Assembly (NCBI GenBank): GCA_021161545.1 | Contig: JAGHAJ010000081.1 | Coordinates: 1 to 6,666 of the forward strand | Direction of reading: 5' to 3' | Length of the DNA: 6,666 nt | Source of the DNA: Synergistota bacterium | Lineage (GTDB): Bacteria > Synergistota > JAGHAJ01 | Part shown: piece after piece, positions 1-6,037 of the stretch | Layout of the letters: the number at the start of each line of letters is the position of its first letter | How positions within the stretch are numbered: the stretch's first letter is position 1 | Program-made: the position numbers and the translations under genes | Notes under the pieces: generated by a model | What the model was told of the DNA's origin: nothing | Databases searched by the model: none | The model's input: only the letters and a program-made list of their open reading frames with translations

Positions 1-580
1 ACTGCACTCCCTGAAGAAACTTCTCAACAATCAACCTTCTGCTTCCCGAATAACTCCTCGAAAACTCATAAGCCCATTTTAAGTCTACTCCTTTAGTAAG
101 CCTCAATACACCTCTTGCCCCACTATTATCCACCGGCTTCAACACACAAGGATACCCAAACTTGTTAACAGCTTTCTTCAAATCGCTAAAGTGCGCAATG
201 CTTTCGTATTCTGGCAAGTTCACATTATAATCCTTCATAAGTTCCTTTGCAAAATACTTATCCTTAGATACGCTAGCCAATTTATAAGTTGTATAATAGT
301 GAACTCCAAGAATTTCAGAGGCTCTCGCAAGGATATCAGGTATATCAACGCCAAAAGCTATAACTCCATCTATACTCCTACTTTTATAGCTCTGAAGAAA
401 TGTCTCAACTTCCTTTACATGTTTAATACTAACAGGATAAAATTCATCAACCAAAGAAGCCCCTCTGCTATAAGGGTCTGCATCCAAGCCCACCAAATAA
501 ATATCCATTTCTTTCGCTCTTCTTATACCTGGTATCTGGTCTGCCCCCGTGCCAAAAACAAGAAGTGTCTTTTTACCCAT
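1..580 (-). CDS. ATP-grasp ligase (carboxylate-amine ligase type), 3'-truncated
   Basis: I translated the minus strand from the ATG at 580 and found an open frame of 193 codons running off the window at position 1. The N-terminus is a pre-ATP-grasp domain (TLLVFGTGADQIPGIRRA at residues 5-22, then GLDADPYSRGA at 31-41). The ATP-grasp domain follows, with SKDKYFAKELM at 105-115, FGYPCVLKPVDNSGARGV at 141-158 containing the ATP-binding Lys148 and a flexible loop, and LIVEKFLQG at 183-191, where Glu186 fits the adenine-binding hinge. Members of this family join a carboxylate to an amine or similar nucleophile through an acyl phosphate. The metal-binding residues lie beyond the edge. Such enzymes recur in surface-sugar clusters, where attachment of an acyl or amino acid group is a plausible task (inference). 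The gap after the SDR stop is 15 bases. The substrate cannot be stated; PurK or carbamoyl phosphate synthase homology is only at fold level. Confidence 0.85.
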   Translation of the reverse strand, partial: MGKKTLLVFGTGADQIPGIRRAKEMDIYLVGLDADPYSRGASLVDEFYPVSIKHVKEVETFLQSYKSRSIDGVIAFGVDIPDILARASEILGVHYYTTYKLASVSKDKYFAKELMKDYNVNLPEYESIAHFSDLKKAVNKFGYPCVLKPVDNSGARGVLRLTKGVDLKWAYEFSRSYSGSRRLIVEKFLQGVQ

Positions 581-583
581 CTT

Positions 584-590
584 CCACCTT
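584..590 (-). promoter_or_regulatory. Ribosome binding site of the ATP-grasp gene
   Basis: AAGGTGG lies three bases before the ATG at 580, in the short gap after the SDR stop codon. The spacing is short but no other good match is present, and the encoded N-terminus aligns well with the family's first strand. Confidence 0.5.
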
Positions 591-595
591 ATAGG

Positions 596-1348
596 TCAAA
601 CCCCATGACTCAGTAGCATCCCTCCATTGACATTTATAGTCTGCCCAGTTATATATGATGCATCATCGCTCACAAGAAAGGAAACTACCTTAGCAATTTC
701 TTCCGGTGTTGCAATCCTACCCAAAGGGATACTTTTTACTTTTTGCTTACCCTGCTCTGTTAAAAGTTCAGCAGAAGACATATCGGTAAGCACAAGCCCA
801 GGAGATACCGCATTAGAAGTTATACCATATTTAGAATATATCTTAGCAATTGAATGGGTCAAGCTTATCAGAGCAGCCTTTGATGCAGCATAATGAACTT
901 GGTTAAATCCTCCCCACTGCCCACCTATAGAAACAATATTTATAATCCTCCCCCACTTTTTCCTCAGCATAAAAGGTAATACTTCCTGAATCAACATAAA
1001 TGGACCCTGTAAATTTACCTTTAGCATCCTTTCCCAATCACTATCAGTTATAACTTCAAAAGGCTTTTCCTGAGAAATAGCCGCATTGTTAATCAAAATA
1101 TCTATAGCACCTAAATCATTCATTACAGTTCTTACTATGCTCCTTACGCTATCTCTATCTGACTGTTCAAGCTGAAAATACGAGACTCTAAAACCATCTC
1201 TTGCAAGAGTTTGCAACAAATCTTCTGCCATATCTCCCCTAAAATTATATGTAAAGACAACTTTATAACCACTCACAGCAAGTTCTCTTACTATAGAACG
1301 CCCTATTCCTCTACTTCCTCCAGTAACAAGAGCTACTCTTTGAGACAC
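596..1348 (-). CDS. Short-chain dehydrogenase/reductase, FabG-like
   Basis: The 250-residue protein is a complete classical SDR. The cofactor motif TGGSRGIG is at residues 9-16, NNAA at 87-90, and the catalytic tetrad is Asn112, Ser140, Tyr153 and Lys157 (YAASK). PLGRIATPEEIAKVVSFL and the C-terminal ITGQTINVNGG are typical of the FabG branch. It should reduce a carbonyl, or oxidise an alcohol, with NAD(P)H in the cytoplasm. Arg37 after the second strand is compatible with NADPH use, but this is weak evidence. FabG itself reduces 3-oxoacyl-ACP, yet no acyl carrier or fatty acid gene is present here. Its start lies inside the transketolase gene (16-base overlap), so a ketose or keto-sugar substrate is more likely (inference). 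The GTG at 1348 is preceded by AAGGGGTGG at seven bases and by AAGGAA directly adjacent. An in-frame extension is not needed, since the family's first strand begins at residue 4. Confidence 0.9.
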   Translation of the reverse strand: MSQRVALVTGGSRGIGRSIVRELAVSGYKVVFTYNFRGDMAEDLLQTLARDGFRVSYFQLEQSDRDSVRSIVRTVMNDLGAIDILINNAAISQEKPFEVITDSDWERMLKVNLQGPFMLIQEVLPFMLRKKWGRIINIVSIGGQWGGFNQVHYAASKAALISLTHSIAKIYSKYGITSNAVSPGLVLTDMSSAELLTEQGKQKVKSIPLGRIATPEEIAKVVSFLVSDDASYITGQTINVNGGMLLSHGV

Positions 1349-2247
1349 TTCCTTACCACCCCTTCTATAGCTTCAGGCCCTATGCCATACATTTCTGCAA
1401 GTTCTAAGGGGTCACCAGACTTACCAAAATCATCTTTGATGCCAAGTTTTACCAACCTAACTCCTATTACTTGTTCGGCAATTACATCTGCCACCGCAGA
1501 ACCCAATCCATTATACACATTATGATCCTCAATCGTTATTGCAATTTTCACTTGTTGTAGTATCTTCCCAAACGCCTTGCCATTTATAGGTTTCAACGTT
1601 GGAACATTCACAAGCCATGTGTTGTACTCCTCCACAATAGGCAAAGCCCTATGGGTAGTAATTCCTGTCGTAAACACAGCTATTTCCTTACCTTTTCTTA
1701 GAACATCCGGCAACCCCAAAGCAAAGTCATAGCCAGAAGCGTGAACATCAGGGACAGGACTTCTCCCCGTTCGCATGTATACTGGGCCTTTATAATCGAG
1801 CATGAAGTCCACACACTTTTTTAGCTCTATTTCATCAGCAGGAGACAAAACAACAAAGTTTGGGATAGTTCTGTATATACCCAAATCTTCCACTGCCTGG
1901 TGTGTAGCTCCATCAGGTCCTACATCTATTCCAGGGTGTGAGGCAACAATTTTAACATTAAAAGATGGATATGCAATTGCATTCCTCGCCTGCTCTATTG
2001 CTCTCATAGAAGCAAAAACACCGTAAGTAGTCACTATAGGAATAATTCCCACAGTCGATAAACCAGCTGCAACTCCGAACATATTCTGCTCTGCTATTCC
2101 ACACTCCACAAACCTTTCTGGATACCTCTCTCTAAACCAATGTGTGCATGTTCCCCCAGCCACATCAGCATCTAACACAAAGAAATCCTTTCTATTCTCT
2201 GCAATTTCTACAAGGTATTTACCAAAAGCATTCCTCAATGGTATCAT
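1333..2247 (-). CDS. Transketolase, C-terminal (pyrimidine-binding) subunit
   Basis: The 304-residue protein carries the pyrimidine-binding and C-terminal domains of transketolase. FVLDADVAGGT is at residues 23-33. The segment ECGIAEQNMFGVAAGL at 48-63 holds Glu53, the residue expected to activate the thiamine ring. TTYGVFASMRAIEQ is at 73-86, DVGPDGATHQAVEDLG at 108-123, YMRTGRSPVP at 157-166, and EDHNVYNGLGSAVADV at 240-255 in the C-terminal domain. Its ATG at 2247 overlaps the stop of the N-terminal subunit gene (ATGA), typical of subunits made in equal amounts. AAAGGAG lies eleven bases upstream, and an in-frame TGA precedes the start closely. Together the two chains total 570 residues, shorter than single-chain bacterial transketolases of about 660. 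The GIAEQ motif is also found in DXP synthase, but the split organisation and the N-terminal partner favour transketolase. Confidence 0.93.
   Translation of the reverse strand: MIPLRNAFGKYLVEIAENRKDFFVLDADVAGGTCTHWFRERYPERFVECGIAEQNMFGVAAGLSTVGIIPIVTTYGVFASMRAIEQARNAIAYPSFNVKIVASHPGIDVGPDGATHQAVEDLGIYRTIPNFVVLSPADEIELKKCVDFMLDYKGPVYMRTGRSPVPDVHASGYDFALGLPDVLRKGKEIAVFTTGITTHRALPIVEEYNTWLVNVPTLKPINGKAFGKILQQVKIAITIEDHNVYNGLGSAVADVIAEQVIGVRLVKLGIKDDFGKSGDPLELAEMYGIGPEAIEGVVRKCLKE
1356..1364 (-). promoter_or_regulatory. Ribosome binding site of the SDR gene
   Basis: AAGGGGTGG ends seven bases before the GTG at 1348, inside the transketolase C-terminal subunit gene. A second purine-rich match, AAGGAA at 1349-1354, touches the start codon and is too close to be the main site. 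Confidence 0.5.
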
Positions 2248-3044
2248 CCGACATCAATCTCCTTTAAGGCCAACTCCAACTCTTCATCTGTTAATCCCCT
2301 ACTACCATGCCACTCCGGCTTATCTTCCATAAATGAAACACCTTTACCCTTGATAGTGTGAGCCACAATACATGTAGGTGTACCTTTGGCCTCTCTCGCA
2401 CTTGTAAATGCAGACTCTATATCATCAAAGTCATGACCATCTATTTCAATCACATTCCATCCAAATACTTTCCACTTAGACGCCACGTCACCTAATGCAG
2501 TAACATTATCACACCTATCATCGCTCTGAAGGCCATTGTAGTCAACTATTGCAACCATATTGTCAAGGTGGTGGTATACCCCAAACATAGCACCCTCCCA
2601 TACCTCACCTTCATTACATTCTCCATCTCCAAGGATGGTATAGACCCTAAAAGACATCGTCAACCTCTTTCCTCCAAGTGCCATACCGAGCGCAGCAGAG
2701 AAGCCCTGTCCCAACGAGCCAGAAGCTGCCTCTATACCAGGTATCCCCACTTCAGGGTGACCCTGAAGCAATGCCCCAGTGTGTCTCAGTTTCCACAGTT
2801 CCCTCTCTTCTATAAAACCTTTCATAGACAAAACAGCATACAAAGCAGGACAAGCATGCCCCTTTGAAAGAACAAACCTATCCCTGTTAGGATCATCCAA
2901 GTCATCGATGCACATTTCCTTAAAGTAAAGATAAGCCAGCAACTCAACAATAGACAAAGAGCCCCCTGGGTGACCCGAGCCCGCATGGTATATTGACAGT
3001 AGAAGCAATTTTCTTATATTTCTGGCTATTCCTGCAAGCTCCAT
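2244..3044 (-). CDS. Transketolase, N-terminal (TPP-binding) subunit
   Basis: The 266-residue protein is the thiamine-diphosphate half of a split transketolase. Visible motifs are SGHPGGSLS at residues 23-31, LSKGHACPALYA at 59-70, ASGSLGQGFSAALGMA at 107-122, and the Mg-TPP motif GDGECNEGEVWEGA at 139-152, closing with Asn170 in VDYNG. IKGKGVSFME is at 231-240 and WHG at 245-247. With the downstream subunit it would move a two-carbon ketol unit between a ketose and an aldose, in the cytoplasm. ATG at 3044 is the first in-frame start after an in-frame TAA at 3065-3063, and lies seven bases after the FkbM stop. Its Shine-Dalgarno is weak (GGGGGTG, about ten bases away), which suggests coupling to translation of the gene before. 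Location in a glycan operon argues for a dedicated role rather than the housekeeping pentose phosphate enzyme, but the latter cannot be excluded. Confidence 0.93.
   Translation of the reverse strand: MELAGIARNIRKLLLLSIYHAGSGHPGGSLSIVELLAYLYFKEMCIDDLDDPNRDRFVLSKGHACPALYAVLSMKGFIEERELWKLRHTGALLQGHPEVGIPGIEAASGSLGQGFSAALGMALGGKRLTMSFRVYTILGDGECNEGEVWEGAMFGVYHHLDNMVAIVDYNGLQSDDRCDNVTALGDVASKWKVFGWNVIEIDGHDFDDIESAFTSAREAKGTPTCIVAHTIKGKGVSFMEDKPEWHGSRGLTDEELELALKEIDVG
2259..2265 (-). promoter_or_regulatory. Ribosome binding site of the transketolase C-terminal subunit gene
   Basis: AAAGGAG is a good Shine-Dalgarno match inside the preceding gene. Its eleven-base distance to the ATG at 2247 is slightly long; the ATGA overlap probably adds coupling. 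Confidence 0.6.
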
Positions 3045-3051
3045 GCTACTT

Positions 3052-4146
3052 CTACACCCCCATTATACAGTACAAAACACTATCATACCACGTCTGCGTA
3101 TGATGCCCCAAAAACATTCTATACCCTGGAACCCAATCTCTAAGCATTAACGGAATTTCCCATATATGAGATGTGCGATGGTAAACAGATACTTGGAGTT
3201 TGGGCTTGTACTTTTTTACAATCTCTTTTGCACCCTTCAATGCCTCAACTTCTGCACCTTCTATATCCATCTTTATCAGTGTCGGAGATTTCTTTACATT
3301 CTCAAAGGAGGTATCCAAAGATACACCATTAACATAATACTTCCCCTTACCTCCATCTATGTGGGAAAACATATCACCAACACCGTTGAATCCTAAACGC
3401 ATGCTTTTACTCCACAGAGCCGCCTTTACCAAAAATACATCCTCCTCACCCACAGACTCCTCCAACTTACTATAATTTTCCTCATCAGGTTCAAAAGCGT
3501 ATATAACGACATCTTTTCCTAATTCGCAAGTAATCTCTTTTATGGTATCACCAGAATATGCACCAGCATCCACTACCACATCACCCCTTATTGGACTAAC
3601 GATGGGGTGGAAATACCGCTTATAATCTGAAACAACGATTTTGGAGGCATCTCCATCAATCAAATAAACCAATAATGACAAAAATACACCCTTACTTTCC
3701 TCATCTCCCAGCAACTCCCACACCGTTAGTAAATTCTTCCAGTTATTGTAAATCTCACTACCCTCTATGTCGAATTCACAAAGACTGAGTATGCACGGAA
3801 GATAACTCACTCCCATGCGATTTAGTTCCTTAGCTATCTCTTTTTCATACACACTCCCTATAACAACTACATCACCCATCTTCAATTCACTGGGACTCCT
3901 CACCTCCAAGCCTCTCAGTTTTTTGTTCCATTTCAAAGGATTACTATCCACAAAATACTTGACAGTCACACCTTGCTTCTCCAGCACATCTAAAGTTCTT
4001 TCTCCACCTTTACTCGCACCCCAAACGACTACACCATCATTCTTCACAGCATCTAAAGATTGTCTTATAGAACTTCCATACTTAAAATACAATGTGTTTT
4101 TATTCACTCGCTCCTCAACAAGCTTACGAAATTCACTCAAATCCAA
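3052..4146 (-). CDS. FkbM-family methyltransferase with N-terminal Rossmann-like domain
   Basis: The 364-residue protein has two parts. Residues about 37-115 form a small Rossmann-like domain (VVVWGASKGG, YFVDSNPLKW, GLEVRSPSEL, DVVVIGSVYEKEI), closely related to the tail of the preceding glycosyltransferase. Residues about 185-362 form an FkbM-type SAM-dependent methyltransferase. The SAM motif is VVDAGAYSGDT at 191-201, then AFEPDEENY (218-226), LIKMDIEGAEVEALKGA (290-306) and SVYHRTSHIWEIP (320-332), with a C-terminal segment ending in VLYC. FkbM enzymes usually methylate sugar or polyketide hydroxyls, so O-methylation of the glycan is likely (inference). The start is TTG at 4146, chosen because AGGTGAGG lies upstream at good spacing and an in-frame ATG is lacking nearby. 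The gap to the preceding stop is 11 bases. No membrane segment is seen. The acceptor and the role of the first domain are unknown. Confidence 0.87.
   Translation of the reverse strand: MDLSEFRKLVEERVNKNTLYFKYGSSIRQSLDAVKNDGVVVWGASKGGERTLDVLEKQGVTVKYFVDSNPLKWNKKLRGLEVRSPSELKMGDVVVIGSVYEKEIAKELNRMGVSYLPCILSLCEFDIEGSEIYNNWKNLLTVWELLGDEESKGVFLSLLVYLIDGDASKIVVSDYKRYFHPIVSPIRGDVVVDAGAYSGDTIKEITCELGKDVVIYAFEPDEENYSKLEESVGEEDVFLVKAALWSKSMRLGFNGVGDMFSHIDGGKGKYYVNGVSLDTSFENVKKSPTLIKMDIEGAEVEALKGAKEIVKKYKPKLQVSVYHRTSHIWEIPLMLRDWVPGYRMFLGHHTQTWYDSVLYCIMGV
3808..4032 (-). other. Rossmann-like module, copy in the FkbM protein (residues 39-113)
   Basis: Aligned by eye without gaps to residues 272-346 of the glycosyltransferase, this segment has 32 identical positions out of 75 (about 43 percent). 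Shared landmarks are VVV-GAS--G, FVD, KW-K, G-EV--PS, DVV and EI-K-L--MG. The glycine-rich turn after the first strand and the acidic residue after the second suggest a nucleotide-binding fold, similar in layout to the N-terminal domain of PglD-type enzymes. The ligand is not known. Confidence 0.75.
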
Positions 4147-4150
4147 CTGT

Positions 4151-4159
4151 CCCTCACCT
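4151..4159 (-). promoter_or_regulatory. Ribosome binding site deciding the TTG start of the FkbM gene
   Basis: AGGTGAGGG overlaps the stop codon of the glycosyltransferase gene. The GGTGA core lies seven bases before the TTG at 4146. This strong site is the main reason to accept a TTG start. Confidence 0.72.
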
Positions 4160-5216
4160 ACCCTATAATGAATTTCTCCAATCCCATATTTTTAAGCTGT
4201 TTCACTATCTCCCTACTCCAGCTACTCGCTACAAAGACCACATCTTCCTTCGAAATACTGCTGGGTGGTTTGACTTCAATTCCATCAATCACCTTGCCCC
4301 ACTTTTCTCTGTCATTATCCACAAAAAACCTACACATCACTCCCATTCTCCTTAAATCCCTCAGGACACCCCTTCCATGAGCACTCGCTCCAAACACCAC
4401 TACAGGAACACCCTTCTCGATAACATCATTCACCATTTCCTTTACACTCTTATATCTCCCATGAAACCAGCCATAACCAACATGGTCGCCAAAATCTCCA
4501 GGATATTTGCGGAAAATATACTCTTTTTGAGACTTCACAACAGATGGATTTCGCATACCAACGCTTAGATTATCACCATGAATACCTCTCTTTACTAACG
4601 GTTCATTTATAAATTTAAATAGGCACTTCTTCGTAACCCTCAGCCACAAATCCCACACTTCCGGTCCCATTAAATACTCATCAAATCCTCCTACTTCTTC
4701 CAAACACTTCTTCCTAACCAAAGCTGAAGATATAAGAATAAAATCCCCTCGCACTATTTCAGCATGTAAATCCCCTTCAACTTTCTCAACAACAGACAAA
4801 AATGGGCTTACCACACTCTCCTCGCCCAACATTTGTAAATAACCAGTATACACAACACCAACATCAGGCGAACTTTTCTCCATCACTTCAATCTGCCTCT
4901 CCAGTTTCTCCGGCAACCATTCATCATCACTGTCTAAAAATGCCACGTACTCTCCTCTTGATAATCTTATTCCGCTATTTCTTGCTGCAGATGGACCCCT
5001 GTTCCGAACATACCTAATATAAATCAATCTCTCATCGTTATACCTCATCACTATATCAGAAGTATCATCCTCAGAGCCATCATCCACAACTATAAGTTCA
5101 AAATCACCATAAGTCTGACTTAATACACTATCTACTGCCTTAACAACCAAATCACTTCGATTATATGTCGGTATTATCACGCTAACTTTGGGATTAACAT
5201 TTTTTTCCTTTACCAT
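4158..5216 (-). CDS. Family 2 glycosyltransferase with C-terminal Rossmann-like domain
   Basis: The 352-residue protein starts with a GT-A glycosyltransferase domain. VSVIIPTYNRSD is at residues 11-22, ELIVVDDGSEDDTSD at 40-54, RGPSAARNSG at 73-82, and the metal and nucleotide-sugar binding motif FLDSDDEWLPEKL at 93-105. GPEVWDLWLRV at 184-194 fits the usual acceptor-site ED region, although the usual second acidic residue there is Val187. This domain transfers a sugar from a nucleotide donor to a growing glycan, at the inner face of the membrane. A second domain follows at about 265-350, with VVVFGASAHGRGVL, FFVDNDREKWG, GIEVKPPSS and VVFVASSWSREI. It resembles a dinucleotide or nucleotide-sugar binding fold and matches the N-terminal domain of the next gene. 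The ATG at 5216 overlaps the preceding stop (ATGGTAA). No membrane segment is seen. Donor and acceptor sugars are unknown. Confidence 0.88.
   Translation of the reverse strand: MVKEKNVNPKVSVIIPTYNRSDLVVKAVDSVLSQTYGDFELIVVDDGSEDDTSDIVMRYNDERLIYIRYVRNRGPSAARNSGIRLSRGEYVAFLDSDDEWLPEKLERQIEVMEKSSPDVGVVYTGYLQMLGEESVVSPFLSVVEKVEGDLHAEIVRGDFILISSALVRKKCLEEVGGFDEYLMGPEVWDLWLRVTKKCLFKFINEPLVKRGIHGDNLSVGMRNPSVVKSQKEYIFRKYPGDFGDHVGYGWFHGRYKSVKEMVNDVIEKGVPVVVFGASAHGRGVLRDLRRMGVMCRFFVDNDREKWGKVIDGIEVKPPSSISKEDVVFVASSWSREIVKQLKNMGLEKFIIG
4179..4403 (-). other. Rossmann-like module, copy in the glycosyltransferase (residues 272-346)
   Basis: This is the partner of the module at the start of the FkbM protein. 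Here it sits at the C-terminal end, so the two copies face each other across the gene junction. It reads VVVFGASAHGRG, then FFVDNDREKWG, then GIEVKPPSSI, then DVVFVASS, ending eight residues or fewer before the stop. Confidence 0.75.
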
Positions 5217-6037
5217 TCTTTATCCCTCTCATATCCGAGCTGTATTAAAAGGTCCCCAGCTACTTCCTTAAATATATCTTTGTGTTCTTCCCTAAAAAAA
5301 TTCCGCCAATCTGCATTATCCCCTTTCCTCAGGTGAGAAGGAGCCTCCCTCTTCATATTCGAGAAAGAAAATTCCTCGATAAAGCTCTCTTCCATTTTAT
5401 TCAAACCACAAACAGAAAGCAGCAAGGCCTTACCCTTCTTCTGTATTAAGTCTTCAAACCTAACTAAAACAAACTTATCCTTCACCTCCAAGAAGGATTC
5501 CACATGTATCTTCCACTGCAGCACATATTTTTTGAAAAGAGAAAGGTCTTTATATACCTCCTCTGCTGTAAAATAATTATAAGTTGGCTGACACAAAATA
5601 GACTCTTCTCTCACTACATGGTGAATAAGTGAGTTAACCACAGCTCTACCATCTCTAAGTATATAAAATAACTTATCAAACCTATCTAAGATACCATCTC
5701 CGTACAATAAGGCAGGAGGGGTATGACTCCAAATCAGGGAAGATACAGACAATACAAAATCCAAATCCACATTTATAAAGGAGGAAAGTTTCCCATCCTC
5801 CCGCAACTGCTTATGGAAATATATTTTACCCTCTTTCCACTCAATCCTATCCAATTCAAAGACTTCACTAAAATGCGGCTTTAACCCTAATGTGTTATAA
5901 ACCTTCTTGGTAAGGTCACCAATCCCACTTCTTGCACTAAAACTACTATACACACCAAGGATTTTTTGGCACTTTCTTAATATCCTCCACATCAGATAAT
6001 TTCCTGACTTTTGGCACCCACATTGCAATACCTTCAC
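5210..6037 (-). CDS. PAPS-dependent sulfotransferase family protein
   Basis: The 275-residue protein has the hallmarks of the sulfotransferase superfamily. A 5'-phosphosulfate-binding loop lies at residues 7-20 (GCQKSGNYLMWRIL). HTP follows at 105-107. The 3'-phosphate-binding segment is at 124-137 (FYILRDGRAVVNSL, with R128 and S136). VRFEDLI is at 192-198, and the C-terminal LRKGDNADWRNFF (236-248) matches the conserved RKG...W loop that closes over PAPS. The family moves a sulfuryl group from PAPS to a hydroxyl or amine; in this setting a glycan or a lipid-linked sugar is the likely acceptor (inference). The start is GTG at 6037 in the overlap GTGA. An in-frame TGA lies directly upstream at 6040-6038, so no earlier start is possible, and GGTGGAG sits four bases before the GTG. 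Length is typical for a single-domain cytosolic enzyme; no signal peptide or membrane segment is seen. The acceptor cannot be read from the sequence. Confidence 0.82.
   Translation of the reverse strand: MKVLQCGCQKSGNYLMWRILRKCQKILGVYSSFSARSGIGDLTKKVYNTLGLKPHFSEVFELDRIEWKEGKIYFHKQLREDGKLSSFINVDLDFVLSVSSLIWSHTPPALLYGDGILDRFDKLFYILRDGRAVVNSLIHHVVREESILCQPTYNYFTAEEVYKDLSLFKKYVLQWKIHVESFLEVKDKFVLVRFEDLIQKKGKALLLSVCGLNKMEESFIEEFSFSNMKREAPSHLRKGDNADWRNFFREEHKDIFKEVAGDLLIQLGYERDKEW
5224..5230 (-). promoter_or_regulatory. Ribosome binding site of the glycosyltransferase gene
   Basis: GAGAGGG ends seven bases before the ATG at 5216 and lies inside the 3' end of the sulfotransferase gene. The spacing is standard and supports this start. 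Confidence 0.6.

Noticed and set aside
191-616. Plus-strand open frame of 141 codons
   Set aside because: It is antisense to the ATP-grasp gene, whose minus-strand protein has clear family motifs. The plus-strand translation has no recognisable domain and biased composition.
596-1348. Assigning the SDR as the fatty acid enzyme FabG
   Set aside because: The motifs fit a FabG-like SDR, but these are shared by many sugar and alcohol dehydrogenases. No acyl carrier protein or fatty acid gene is nearby, so the specific name is not justified.
1333-2247. Reading the transketolase pair as a DXP synthase
   Set aside because: The GIAEQ motif occurs in both families, but DXP synthase is a single chain of about 620 residues, while these are two short chains matching the common split transketolase layout.
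3045-3065. Promoter or terminator between the methyltransferase and transketolase genes
   Set aside because: The gap is only seven bases, with no hairpin followed by a T run and no spaced promoter elements. Internal coupling explains the arrangement better.
3815-4380. Several overlapping plus-strand open frames opposite the methyltransferase and glycosyltransferase genes
   Set aside because: They are rich in Ser, Thr, Leu and Pro, as expected for the complement of these coding regions, lack domains, and overlap one another in different frames.
5200-5206. Run of seven A on the coding strand near the start of the glycosyltransferase gene, as a slippage or frameshift site
   Set aside because: Seven A in an AT-rich gene is unremarkable, and an out-of-frame product would end without forming any domain. 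No supporting structure was seen.
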